The notes beneath the pieces were generated by a model that saw only the letters and a program-made list of their open reading frames with translations, did not search any database and was not told the DNA's origin. This document shows positions 14,897-21,310 of a stretch of 25,050 bases of DNA, one piece after another. Both the position numbers and the translations under genes were made by a program. The DNA lies in the NCBI GenBank assembly GCA_046263155.1, contig JBHELF010000081.1, positions 1 to 25,050 on the forward strand. Direction: 5' to 3'. Position 1 is the stretch's first letter. Each line of letters starts with the position of its first letter. The DNA comes from DATADF01 sp046263155 (GTDB lineage Bacteria > Actinomycetota > CADDZG01 > WHSQ01).

Positions 14897-15360
14897 TGCC
14901 CGAACTTGAAGCAGGGATGGTTGCGCCCGATTTCGAACTACAAGATGCCTCGGAAAAGACATGGCGTCTATCCGATCTGCGGGGCAAAAAAGTGATCGTC
15001 TACTTCTATCCCACCGACGACACTTCCGGTTGCACGCTCGAAGCGTGTGACTTCCGCGACAACTACAAGGACCTGCAAAACGCCGGTTACGTCGTCCTCG
15101 GTATCAGCCCCCAGGGAGTGGAATCAAAGAAGGCATTCACCGAGAAGTACGGGCTGAACTTTCCTCTCCTGGCGGACGAAGGAGGGAGGATTGCCGATGC
15201 ATACGGCACCTGGGGGGAGGTCGAGATCTTTGGCAAGCAAGTGCTGAAGACCCAGCGGTCTACCTTCGTGATCGACGAAGACGGCAAGATCCTCTCCACG
15301 CACTACCACGTACGGTCGAAGGGCCACGTCGAGCGACTGAAGAAATCGCTCGGCGTCTAG
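14896..15360 (+). CDS. bcp: Thioredoxin-dependent thiol peroxidase (BCP/PrxQ peroxiredoxin)
   Basis: This 154-residue peroxiredoxin reduces hydrogen peroxide and organic peroxides using thioredoxin. The active site YFYPTDDTSGCTLEACDFRD (about 36-55) holds the peroxidatic Cys47 and, five residues on, the resolving Cys52 in the BCP arrangement. The rest (LGISPQGVESKKAF, GLNFPLLADE, RSTFVIDEDGKI) is standard. ATG 14896 shares its A with the stop of the DUF2017 gene. It is the last gene of the gnd-clpS-DUF2017-bcp unit. A 45-nt palindrome follows between it and the convergent endonuclease gene. Confidence 0.96.
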   Translation: MPELEAGMVAPDFELQDASEKTWRLSDLRGKKVIVYFYPTDDTSGCTLEACDFRDNYKDLQNAGYVVLGISPQGVESKKAFTEKYGLNFPLLADEGGRIADAYGTWGEVEIFGKQVLKTQRSTFVIDEDGKILSTHYHVRSKGHVERLKKSLGV

Positions 15361-15367
15361 ATCCCGG

Positions 15368-15412
15368 CGACTTGGTAATGAGTTGCGCTATGCGACTCTG
15401 ATTACCAACTCG
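15368..15412. terminator. 45-nt palindrome between convergent bcp and nfo genes
   Basis: The outer arms CGACTTGGTAAT and ATTACCAACTCG pair with one C-C mismatch. The inner arms GAGTTGCG and TGCGACTC pair around a CTA loop with a 2-nt bulge. It fills most of the 55-bp gap between two convergent stops and can fold in either transcript. It lacks a T-run, so a bidirectional terminator or an mRNA-end protecting hairpin is an inference. Its sequence differs from the repeat at 12569 and 18863. Confidence 0.6.
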
Positions 15413-15415
15413 ACG

Positions 15416-16165
15416 TTAAAAGCGTTCGCGAAGCATTGCGAGGTCCTCGGCGATCCCGCTGAAAGGCGTTTCGCAAATCACTACCGGCGCGGCCGCGGCC
15501 TTCACCATCGCCGCGATCGCCTCGAAGTCCAACTTACCCTCCGCGAAGTTGGCGTGCCTATCAGCGCCGGTGCCGGGAGGGTCCTTCGAGCTGTTGGCAT
15601 GCACGACGTCGATGCGCCCCGTCGCGTCGAGCGTGCGGGCGACTACATCCGACAGGTCCTCTCCCGCGGCATGTGCATGGCAGGTGTCGAAACAGAACCC
15701 GACGTCGAAGTCCTCGAGATGGCTCCACAGCTCTCCCAGAGTTTCGATGCGACGCCCCATGGCATTGGTCCCACCGGCCGTGTTCTCGATCAGAATCGGA
15801 ACCGAGCTCGTGTTCTCCTCGAACACCTTGCGCCAGCGGATGAACCCGCGGTGAATGCCATCTTCTGCATGTCCGGCATGGACGATCACCCCCGCCGCTC
15901 CCACCGAGTCCGCGGCGTCCAGCGTGTCGGCAAGAATTTTTCGCGACGGAATCCGAATCCGGTTATTGGGCGATGCGACGTTGATGAGGTAGGGCGCGTG
16001 CACGTAAATCGGCAGCGGAGAGTCCTTCAGTAATTCCGCGTCGGCCCGGGGGGGCGGCTTTCGAAACGACTGAGGGGGGCCGAGGAACATCTGGATACAC
16101 GTGGCTCCCAACATCTCCGCCTCGTCCAGGGGGTCCTGGCCCCGAATGTGTGCACCTATCAGCAT
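15416..16165 (-). CDS. nfo: Deoxyribonuclease IV (endonuclease IV, AP endonuclease)
   Basis: The enzyme cuts DNA 5' of abasic sites and removes damaged 3' ends in base-excision repair. The 249-residue TIM-barrel protein has metal-site motifs in order: MLIGAHIRG, YVHAPYLINVASP, GVIVHAGH, LIENTAGG, FDTCHAHAAGED, VVHANSSKDPPGTGADRHANFAEG and ICETP. The length is slightly below the roughly 280 residues of E. coli Nfo, but all metal ligand motifs are present. ATG 16165 gives the conserved start. The longer frame to 16222 adds unrelated sequence. The start lies 7 nt after TAGCTT, a likely -10 box. Confidence 0.94.
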   Translation of the reverse strand: MLIGAHIRGQDPLDEAEMLGATCIQMFLGPPQSFRKPPPRADAELLKDSPLPIYVHAPYLINVASPNNRIRIPSRKILADTLDAADSVGAAGVIVHAGHAEDGIHRGFIRWRKVFEENTSSVPILIENTAGGTNAMGRRIETLGELWSHLEDFDVGFCFDTCHAHAAGEDLSDVVARTLDATGRIDVVHANSSKDPPGTGADRHANFAEGKLDFEAIAAMVKAAAAPVVICETPFSGIAEDLAMLRERF

Positions 16166-16172
16166 TCCCGGC

Positions 16173-16178
16173 AAGCTA
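16173..16178 (-). promoter_or_regulatory. Putative -10 element of nfo
   Basis: TAGCTT fits TANNNT and ends 7 nt before ATG 16165. A GGGA lies inside the spacer, so a very short leader with a weak ribosome site is also possible. Confidence 0.45.
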
Positions 16179-16233
16179 GCCCATCCGCGGCACGGCTTGC
16201 CTGGCTGCAGCCGATAGCCCAAGATGCCACCCC

Positions 16234-16635
16234 ATGAAGCTGCTGCGTGACGTCGCGATTCGTCATCTCCTGACCGTGGATCCGAACAGCTCGCTCGTGA
16301 GAGCGGCCAAGGTGATGGCCGACCGCGGAGTGGGCGCCGCAGTGGTGATCGAAAACGAGAAGGTCGCCGGCATCGTCACCGAACGCGACATCTTGAAGGC
16401 GATCGCGAACGATCGGGACCTTGGCGACACCAAAGTGCTGGATGTCATGACGCGCGACGTCGTGAGCGGCGCGCCTGCATGGGACATCCTCAAAGCCGTG
16501 AAAACGATGAGCGAGGGAGGTTTTCGTCACCTGCTGGTTATGGAGATGGATGACCCTGTTGGGATCGTGTCGCTACGCGACCTGATGGACGCGATGGCCG
16601 ATGTCGTTCAGGAGGATGACTCGGGCTCCGTCTGA
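16234..16635 (+). CDS. Tandem CBS-domain protein
   Basis: The 133-residue protein consists almost only of two CBS domains, about residues 4-60 and 68-125. Each ends with the typical GIVTERDIL and GIVSLRDLM motifs. Such stand-alone Bateman modules bind adenine nucleotides such as AMP, ATP or NAD and regulate partner proteins or act as sensors; the partner is not evident here. ATG 16234 gives a normal N-terminus and lacks a ribosome site. CAAGAT, 8 nt upstream, could be a poor -10 hexamer. The last 28 bases overlap the end of the convergent SRPBCC gene, so antisense effects between the two transcripts are possible. Confidence 0.92.
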   Translation: MKLLRDVAIRHLLTVDPNSSLVRAAKVMADRGVGAAVVIENEKVAGIVTERDILKAIANDRDLGDTKVLDVMTRDVVSGAPAWDILKAVKTMSEGGFRHLLVMEMDDPVGIVSLRDLMDAMADVVQEDDSGSV

Positions 16636-17051
16636 GCCGCTAAGTTCCGCAACGCCCTCAACTGCATGACTCTGAGGCGCGATCTCAGAAAGAGCGACAC
16701 GATTCGGCCCCAGAAGCCACGCGGCAGGTCGGCCGTCAGATGGTGAGCGATCTCGATACCTCCGTCGGCATCGGTGATCTCGTAGCGAATGCGAAGCCGG
16801 ACTCCGATCAACGCCTCTTCTTCGAAAACGCCGTTGCTTGCGGCGATAGTGCGGCTGCGACCCGCTACCTCGAACCCCATCATGCGCGCTCGCCCATACT
16901 GCTCGTCCCCCTCCGCGAGGCGATCCGGCCCGCGCATCCACAAGATCTCTGGCTGCCAGTTCGGACGCTGGTCCGGCCGGCTCAGAAGATCGATCACGTC
17001 CTTCGGCTCCGCGCTGGTTCGAAGCTTCTTCACTGAGTGAAATCGCGCCAT
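16608..17051 (-). CDS. SRPBCC (START/polyketide-cyclase fold) family protein
   Basis: The 147-residue protein has the start of the SRPBCC fold: MARFHSVKKLRTSAEPKDVIDLLSRPDQRPNWQPEI, where a beta strand leads into the helix and the NW of the loop. Later strands such as VRLRIRYEITDADGGIEIAHHL follow. The fold makes a hydrophobic pocket for lipids or other small ligands; the ligand is unknown. It lies 29 bases downstream of the YchF-like gene on the same strand. A TACACT hexamer 6 nt before ATG 17051 suggests its own leaderless transcript. It overlaps the convergent CBS gene by 28 bases. Confidence 0.82.
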   Translation of the reverse strand: MARFHSVKKLRTSAEPKDVIDLLSRPDQRPNWQPEILWMRGPDRLAEGDEQYGRARMMGFEVAGRSRTIAASNGVFEEEALIGVRLRIRYEITDADGGIEIAHHLTADLPRGFWGRIVSLFLRSRLRVMQLRALRNLAAQTEPESSS

Positions 17052-17057
17052 CGGGGC

Positions 17058-17063
17058 AGTGTA
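17058..17063 (-). promoter_or_regulatory. Putative -10 element of the SRPBCC gene
   Basis: TACACT fits TANNNT and ends 6 nt before ATG 17051. It sits in the 29-bp gap behind the YchF-like gene, and no ribosome site is present. Confidence 0.5.
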
Positions 17064-17080
17064 TGGCTGACGTTTTCGTC

Positions 17081-18061
17081 TCAGACGGCGAAGCGGATAT
17101 GCACGACATCGCCCTCGGCCACGACGTAGTCCTTGCCCTCCACGCGCAGAAGCCCCTTTGCTTTCGCAGTGTCCCAGGAGCCCGCCGCGACCAGATCGTC
17201 ATAACCGATCACCTCTGCCCGAATGAAGCCGCGCTCGAGATCGGAATGGATGGCGCCGGCTGCCTCGGGAGCGCGCGCTCCTCGTCGCACCTCCCAGGCT
17301 CGCGTCTCGTCCTCTCCCGTCGTGAGAAACGTGATCAAGTCGAGCGCGCTATAACAAGCCGAGATCATGCGCGCGAGCCCCGCTTCCTTGATTCCGAAGC
17401 CCGCCAATAGCTCCGCGGCTTCGGTCGGGTCGATGCCGGCAACCTCGGCTTCGAGTGCCGCGCTGATCGCGAGGGCGTCCGGAGGAAGACCGACGGGGAG
17501 GGAACCGGATTCCGCCACGTTTGCCACGACGATCCACGGCTTGAGCGACAGGAGCCCAAACCCCCTCAGAAGATGAAGTGCCACCTCGTCAAGATCGGCT
17601 TCGCGTAATGGAGTCTCGGTCTCGAGCGCGGCATAGGCCTTCTCGAGGACGGTCACCTCGGCCTTGGCCTCGGATGCCCCCTTCGCCTTCTTGCGCGCTT
17701 TGTCCAAAGCGGCGTCGAGACTGGATAGATCGGCGAGCAACAGATCGGCCGACAAAGTTGCAAGCTCCGTGGCCGGATCGGCCTCAGGCGCGAAGGCACT
17801 GAGCACCAGGCAGAGCGCATCCATCTGCCGGTATTCGCCGATCCCTTGTGCGTTCAGCCCTCCGGGCACGTCGACGAATCGCACTTTGGCCGGAACGACC
17901 TTGCGCGACTTCTCCATCTCAGCGAGCACAGCGAGGCGCGGATCGGGAACGTCCACGACCGCTTGATTCGCCCGACCGCCTTCCGAACCGGTACGCGTCA
18001 AGGCTTGGAACAGCGTGGACTTCCCCGAGTAGGGCACGCCACAGATGCCGACATCCTTCAT
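17081..18061 (-). CDS. Divergent YchF/OLA1-like P-loop NTPase (DUF933 C-terminal domain)
   Basis: The 326-residue protein is shorter than YchF (about 363). Its C-terminal half is a recognisable YchF TGS/DUF933 domain, from DLITFLTTGEDETRAWEV through HSDLERGFIRAEVIGYDD to EGKDYVVAEGDVVHIRF. The N-terminal P-loop reads GVPYSGKST (8-16) rather than the NVGKST of normal YchF. The switch region DVPGGLNAQGIGEYRQMDA lacks the GLVKGASxGEGLGN-type sequence. A Lys/Glu/Ala-rich helical insertion lies in the middle (about 120-160), where YchF has its coiled coil. As in YchF, G4 is not a GTPase NKxD, so it may use ATP. YchF binds ribosomes and responds to redox stress; whether this version does is unknown. 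ATG 18061 lies 6 nt after TATCTT. Confidence 0.85.
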   Translation of the reverse strand: MKDVGICGVPYSGKSTLFQALTRTGSEGGRANQAVVDVPDPRLAVLAEMEKSRKVVPAKVRFVDVPGGLNAQGIGEYRQMDALCLVLSAFAPEADPATELATLSADLLLADLSSLDAALDKARKKAKGASEAKAEVTVLEKAYAALETETPLREADLDEVALHLLRGFGLLSLKPWIVVANVAESGSLPVGLPPDALAISAALEAEVAGIDPTEAAELLAGFGIKEAGLARMISACYSALDLITFLTTGEDETRAWEVRRGARAPEAAGAIHSDLERGFIRAEVIGYDDLVAAGSWDTAKAKGLLRVEGKDYVVAEGDVVHIRFAV

Positions 18062-18067
18062 CGCGTG

Positions 18068-18073
18068 AAGATA
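18068..18073 (-). promoter_or_regulatory. Putative -10 element of the YchF-like gene
   Basis: TATCTT fits TANNNT and ends 6 nt before ATG 18061, with no ribosome site. The divergent SDR gene starts 29 bp from the YchF-like start, so both promoters must be packed into this spacer and the two coding sequences. Confidence 0.5.
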
Positions 18074-18090
18074 TAGGTCATCCTTCGAAC

Positions 18091-18864
18091 GTGGATCTGG
18101 GCCTGGCCGGAAAGAACGTTCTAGTCACCGGCGGTGCCGGCGGAATCGGTAGCGCGATCGTGCGCGCGTTCGCAGCCGAGGGAGCGCGCGCGGCAATTCA
18201 TTACCGCTCGAGTGAGCAACAGGCTCAAGGGCTTGCAGAAGAGCTTGGTTTCCCGATCTTCAAGGCGGACCTTACTGTGGAATCGGAAGTCAATGACTTG
18301 CTCACGCGGGTTGCCGATCGGTTGGAAGCCATCGATGTTCTGGTCGCGAACGCGGGTATGTGGCCGTCGCAGGATCAGCCGCTCTGGACCATGAGCTATG
18401 ACCGGTGGCGGGCAACTCTGGCGGCAAATCTCGACAGCGTTTTCTTGTGTTGTCGGGCATACCTCCGACACGTGGAGACCAGAGGACACGGAAACATCGT
18501 TCTCGTCTCGTCGACCGCAGGTATCTTCGGAGAGGCGGGGCACGCCGACTACGCGGCGGCCAAGTCCGCGCTCGCCGGCGGGCTATTGAAGAGTTTGAAG
18601 AACGAGATCGTTCGCATTGCGCCCCGCGGCCGGGTCAACGCGGTATGCCCGGGGTGGACGCGTACGGATATGGCCAAAGACGCCCTGGAAGATCCCGAAG
18701 CCGAGGGACGGATCACCCGCACGATGTCCTTACGCAAACTGGGGACGGTGGAAGACGTCGCCCGCGCCGTCGTCATGCTGGCCTCCGATGAGGTAAGCGG
18801 GCATATCACCGGCCAGGTGATAACTGTTGCCGGCGGCATGGAGGGCCGCGTCATCCATAGCTAG
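18091..18864 (+). CDS. Short-chain dehydrogenase/reductase (FabG-like)
   Basis: This classical SDR has 257 residues. Its signatures are TGGAGGIG (13-20), NAG (87-89), Ser140/141 in LVSSTAG, Tyr154 and Lys158 in ADYAAAKSA, and a C-terminal GQVITVAGGM. FabG and many other NAD(P)-dependent SDRs share these motifs, so the substrate is unknown. NADP preference is plausible from HYRSS after the second strand. GTG 18091 is chosen because sequence before it is antisense to the YchF-like gene. No ribosome site is seen; CATCCT ends 6 nt before the GTG. The TAG stop forms the first bases of the 45-nt repeat. Confidence 0.9.
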   Translation: MDLGLAGKNVLVTGGAGGIGSAIVRAFAAEGARAAIHYRSSEQQAQGLAEELGFPIFKADLTVESEVNDLLTRVADRLEAIDVLVANAGMWPSQDQPLWTMSYDRWRATLAANLDSVFLCCRAYLRHVETRGHGNIVLVSSTAGIFGEAGHADYAAAKSALAGGLLKSLKNEIVRIAPRGRVNAVCPGWTRTDMAKDALEDPEAEGRITRTMSLRKLGTVEDVARAVVMLASDEVSGHITGQVITVAGGMEGRVIHS

Positions 18865-18907
18865 TTGCTGCTGTGGTGATGAATAGTTCAATACCAGAGC
18901 AGCAACT
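18863..18907 (+). repeat. 45-nt palindromic hairpin repeat, copy 2 (shares the TAG stop of the SDR gene)
   Basis: The outer arms AGTTGCTGCT and AGCAGCAACT pair perfectly. Inside are TGGT/ACCA and TGAA/TTCA with single mismatches, around a TAG loop. The first two bases are the AG of the SDR stop codon. The element nearly fills the gap to the convergent arginase gene, whose stop lies 5 bases away. No T-run is present. See 12569-12613 for the other copy. Confidence 0.88.
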
Positions 18908-18911
18908 TGCC

Positions 18912-19805
18912 CTAGAGAATCCGGGCCCCCAGAGCGGAAGCCGCTAATTCCACCGCCAAGCGACCGGTCTCGCCCGCGTGATCCAGGATCGGATTGACTT
19001 CGACGATCTCGATTGAGCCGATCAGGTCTGCCTCGCTGACGATCTCCATCGCGAGATGTGCCTCGCGGTAGGAGAACCCTCCCCGAATCGGAGTGCCCAC
19101 ACCCGGAGCGATCTCGGGATCGCAGACGTCGACGTCGAGCGAGAGGTGCACGAAGTTGGCGCCGGACACTGCCTCCAGGGCCTGATCGATGCATTTCTCG
19201 ACGCCGCGGCGGTCGATATCGGACATCGTGAGTACGGTGAGGCCGAGCTCCCTCACCAGCTCCTTCTCGCCGGGGTCCAGCGCGCGCACCCCGACGAGAG
19301 CAACTCGCTTGGGGTCGACCCACGGCGGCCCCTCAAAGCCCGGGATATTGAAACCGCACGCCCCGACTGCGGCCGCGAGCGGCATGCCGTGGACGTTTCC
19401 GGTGGGAGAGGTCTCGGGGCGATTGAGATCACCGTGTGCGTCCACCCACAGCACCCCGCCCGGCCCCCTCGCTGCTGCGAGACCTGCGAGCGTGCCCATG
19501 GCGATCGAGTGGTCACCGCCCAAAAGGAGTGGCATTCCACCCGAGCCCGCTATCTCGGCCACACGACGCGCTATCTCGGAGCAGGCTTCGAGGATCGCGG
19601 GAAGGTAGCGGGCTTGAAGATCCGATTCGCTCGCCACTTCGGCGATCTCGACCGCGACGTTCCCGTGGTCGTCGACTTCAAGCCCCAAACGTTGGAGCCG
19701 ATCGGCCAGCCCCGAATAGCGAAGAGCGCTCGGCCCCATGTCGACACCGCGGCGCGCCGAGCCAAGATCTAGAGGAGCGCCGAGCACGGCTACTTGTTTG
19801 GTCAT
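18912..19805 (-). CDS. Arginase family hydrolase
   Basis: The 297-residue protein matches arginase, which hydrolyses arginine to ornithine and urea using two Mn ions. Metal and substrate motifs are LLLGGDHSIAMG (about 93-104), WVDAHGDLN (119-127), GNVHGMPLA and LSLDVDVCDPEIAPGVGTP. VEVNPILD near the end supplies the conserved glutamate. The length is that of arginases such as RocF (about 300). Agmatinase or formimidoglutamase activity cannot be fully excluded, but the HGMPLA segment favours arginase. ATG 19805 overlaps the stop of the upstream TerC gene (ATGA), a striking link because TerC proteins move Mn. The stop lies 5 bases from the 45-nt hairpin. Confidence 0.92.
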   Translation of the reverse strand: MTKQVAVLGAPLDLGSARRGVDMGPSALRYSGLADRLQRLGLEVDDHGNVAVEIAEVASESDLQARYLPAILEACSEIARRVAEIAGSGGMPLLLGGDHSIAMGTLAGLAAARGPGGVLWVDAHGDLNRPETSPTGNVHGMPLAAAVGACGFNIPGFEGPPWVDPKRVALVGVRALDPGEKELVRELGLTVLTMSDIDRRGVEKCIDQALEAVSGANFVHLSLDVDVCDPEIAPGVGTPIRGGFSYREAHLAMEIVSEADLIGSIEIVEVNPILDHAGETGRLAVELAASALGARIL

Positions 19806-20869
19806 TTGGGCTTCGGCCTCCTCGGTGGCTTACTGCGACGGCGCTTGGGGCGCTCTTTCTTGGGAGGGTCTTCCGGGAAATCATCGTCGAGCATCTCCGG
19901 CTGCCGGGGCAACTTCTCGGTTGTCAGCTTCGGAGGAAGCCGCAACGACAGAAACGCGGTGATCGACAGCACGAAGATGATGAAGACCAGGGACAACCAG
20001 ATCGGAATCGTGACGTGCCTGTCGTGGCAGAAGAGCGACTCCGCCCCGCAGGAGATCGCCGTCAGAAGCATCTTGATCCCGACGAAGCCGAGAATGAGGG
20101 CGAGGCCATACTTCAAAAGGTGGAACCGTCCCATGCTGCCGGCCAAGAGAAAATAGAGGGCTCTTAAACCGAGAACGGCAAAAACGTTCGAGGTCAGCAC
20201 AATGAATGGGTCGAGGGTGATGGCAAATATGGCCGGGATCGAGTCAACGGCGAACACGATGTCCGTCAGCTCGATGAAGACGAGTACTACGAGAAGCGGA
20301 GTGGCGGTTCGTTTTCCGTTCTCCATCACGAAGAAACTTTGACCCTCGTAGCGGGTCGTCGTTCGAAGCCGTCGTTCCAGAAACTTGAGAATGACATTCT
20401 CTTCCGGGTGCACCTCCTCGGATCCCTTCGCGATGCGGTAAGCAGTCAGGACGAGGAAGGCTCCGAACACATAGATGATCCATTCGAAAGTCTGAATCAG
20501 GGTGACGCCCAGCGCGATGAAGACTCCGCGGAAGATCATCGCCCCGAGGATTCCGTAGAACAAAACCTGGTGCTGATAGGCAAGGGGAACCGCGAAGTAA
20601 GCAAAGATCACTACGAAGACGAACATGTTGTCGACCGACAACGAGTATTCGATGACGTACCCGGCGAAGTACTCGGCGGCGGAGGTAGGACCTTTCCAGA
20701 AGAACACGATCACGCCGAAGATCAGCGCAAGTCCGATCCAGACCGCGACCCACGCGCCGGACTCCTTCATCGAAGGCTCCCGTTCACGCGTGTGAAAGAA
20801 CTTGAGGTCAACCAGCAGCATCGCGATCACGAAGGCGATGAAGCCCACGTAGAGATACCAGGCCGTCAT
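19802..20869 (-). CDS. TerC/Alx-family integral membrane protein, likely metal (Mn) exporter
   Basis: The 355-residue protein has about nine hydrophobic helices and the two TerC acidic motifs, EYSLSVDNMFVF (about 74-85) and ELTDIVFAVDSIPAIFA (about 199-215). The family includes E. coli Alx and the Bacillus MeeF/MeeY proteins, which export Mn or supply it to secreted enzymes; this is known of the family, not shown here. Two cysteines (ISCGAESLFCHD) sit in the loop before the last helix. The C-terminal tail is strongly basic (KKERPKRRRSKPPRRPKPK) and presumably cytoplasmic. ATG 20869 has AGGAG 7 nt upstream. The stop overlaps the arginase start. Confidence 0.93.
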   Translation of the reverse strand: MTAWYLYVGFIAFVIAMLLVDLKFFHTREREPSMKESGAWVAVWIGLALIFGVIVFFWKGPTSAAEYFAGYVIEYSLSVDNMFVFVVIFAYFAVPLAYQHQVLFYGILGAMIFRGVFIALGVTLIQTFEWIIYVFGAFLVLTAYRIAKGSEEVHPEENVILKFLERRLRTTTRYEGQSFFVMENGKRTATPLLVVLVFIELTDIVFAVDSIPAIFAITLDPFIVLTSNVFAVLGLRALYFLLAGSMGRFHLLKYGLALILGFVGIKMLLTAISCGAESLFCHDRHVTIPIWLSLVFIIFVLSITAFLSLRLPPKLTTEKLPRQPEMLDDDFPEDPPKKERPKRRRSKPPRRPKPK

Positions 20870-21310
20870 CTGTGTCTCCTGGTCCTGTTGCTATTTGCGG
20901 GATGTGCCGACAACGGCGTCACGACGCAGGAGTTCATAGCGCGGGCCGACGCGATCTGTAGCGAGATGAAAGAGGACATCGAGGCGTTGCCGAGCCCCCG
21001 ACTGCCCTCCGAGATCGGGCCCCATGTCAACGCTTCGGCCCAGGTAATCAGCCGGGGGCTCGATCGGGTGCGGGCCCTCGAATATCCGGAGAAAGACCGG
21101 CCCACGGTGGAGGCGTTTCTCGAGCGGGCGACCGAAGCAGTCGGATACCTACCCGGCCTGGGTCGCGCGGCTGCGAAAAACCAGACGGTCAAGTTGCAGG
21201 AGACGACCTCGAAGTTAGAGGCCGCTTCCGAACGCGCCAGAGAGATCGCGCGTGCTTTTGGGTTCAAAGTGTGCGGTGGGGTGTCAGATCAAGACCTCGC
21301 GTCACCCTGA
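20870..21310 (+). CDS. Putative lipoprotein of the ADAIC...CG type (start unresolved)
   Basis: The frame encodes LCLLVLLLFAGC, a lipoprotein signal with lipobox, then a helical domain beginning TTQEFIARADAIC and ending FGFKVCGG. The two distant cysteines (ADAIC and VCGG) recall a large family of uncharacterised actinobacterial lipoproteins. The puzzle is the start: no ATG, GTG or TTG lies in frame at a usable place before the signal sequence. An ATA codon at 20855 would give a textbook 17-residue signal (MPGRHLCLLVLLLFAGC if initiated there). CTG at 20870 is another option. The 5' end touches the divergent TerC start. The last 9 bases overlap the convergent aldo/keto reductase gene. The frame is coherent over 440 bp, so the gene is probably real. 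Confidence 0.65.
   Translation: MCLLVLLLFAGCADNGVTTQEFIARADAICSEMKEDIEALPSPRLPSEIGPHVNASAQVISRGLDRVRALEYPEKDRPTVEAFLERATEAVGYLPGLGRAAAKNQTVKLQETTSKLEAASERAREIARAFGFKVCGGVSDQDLASP

Noticed and set aside
17848..18090. N-terminal extension of the second SDR
   Set aside because: Arg-rich antisense of the YchF-like gene; the Rossmann motif begins just after GTG 18091.
20339..20840. Long plus-strand frame running into the lipoprotein gene
   Set aside because: This part is antisense to terC and has the charged, low-information composition of a shadow; only the portion from the signal peptide on looks real.
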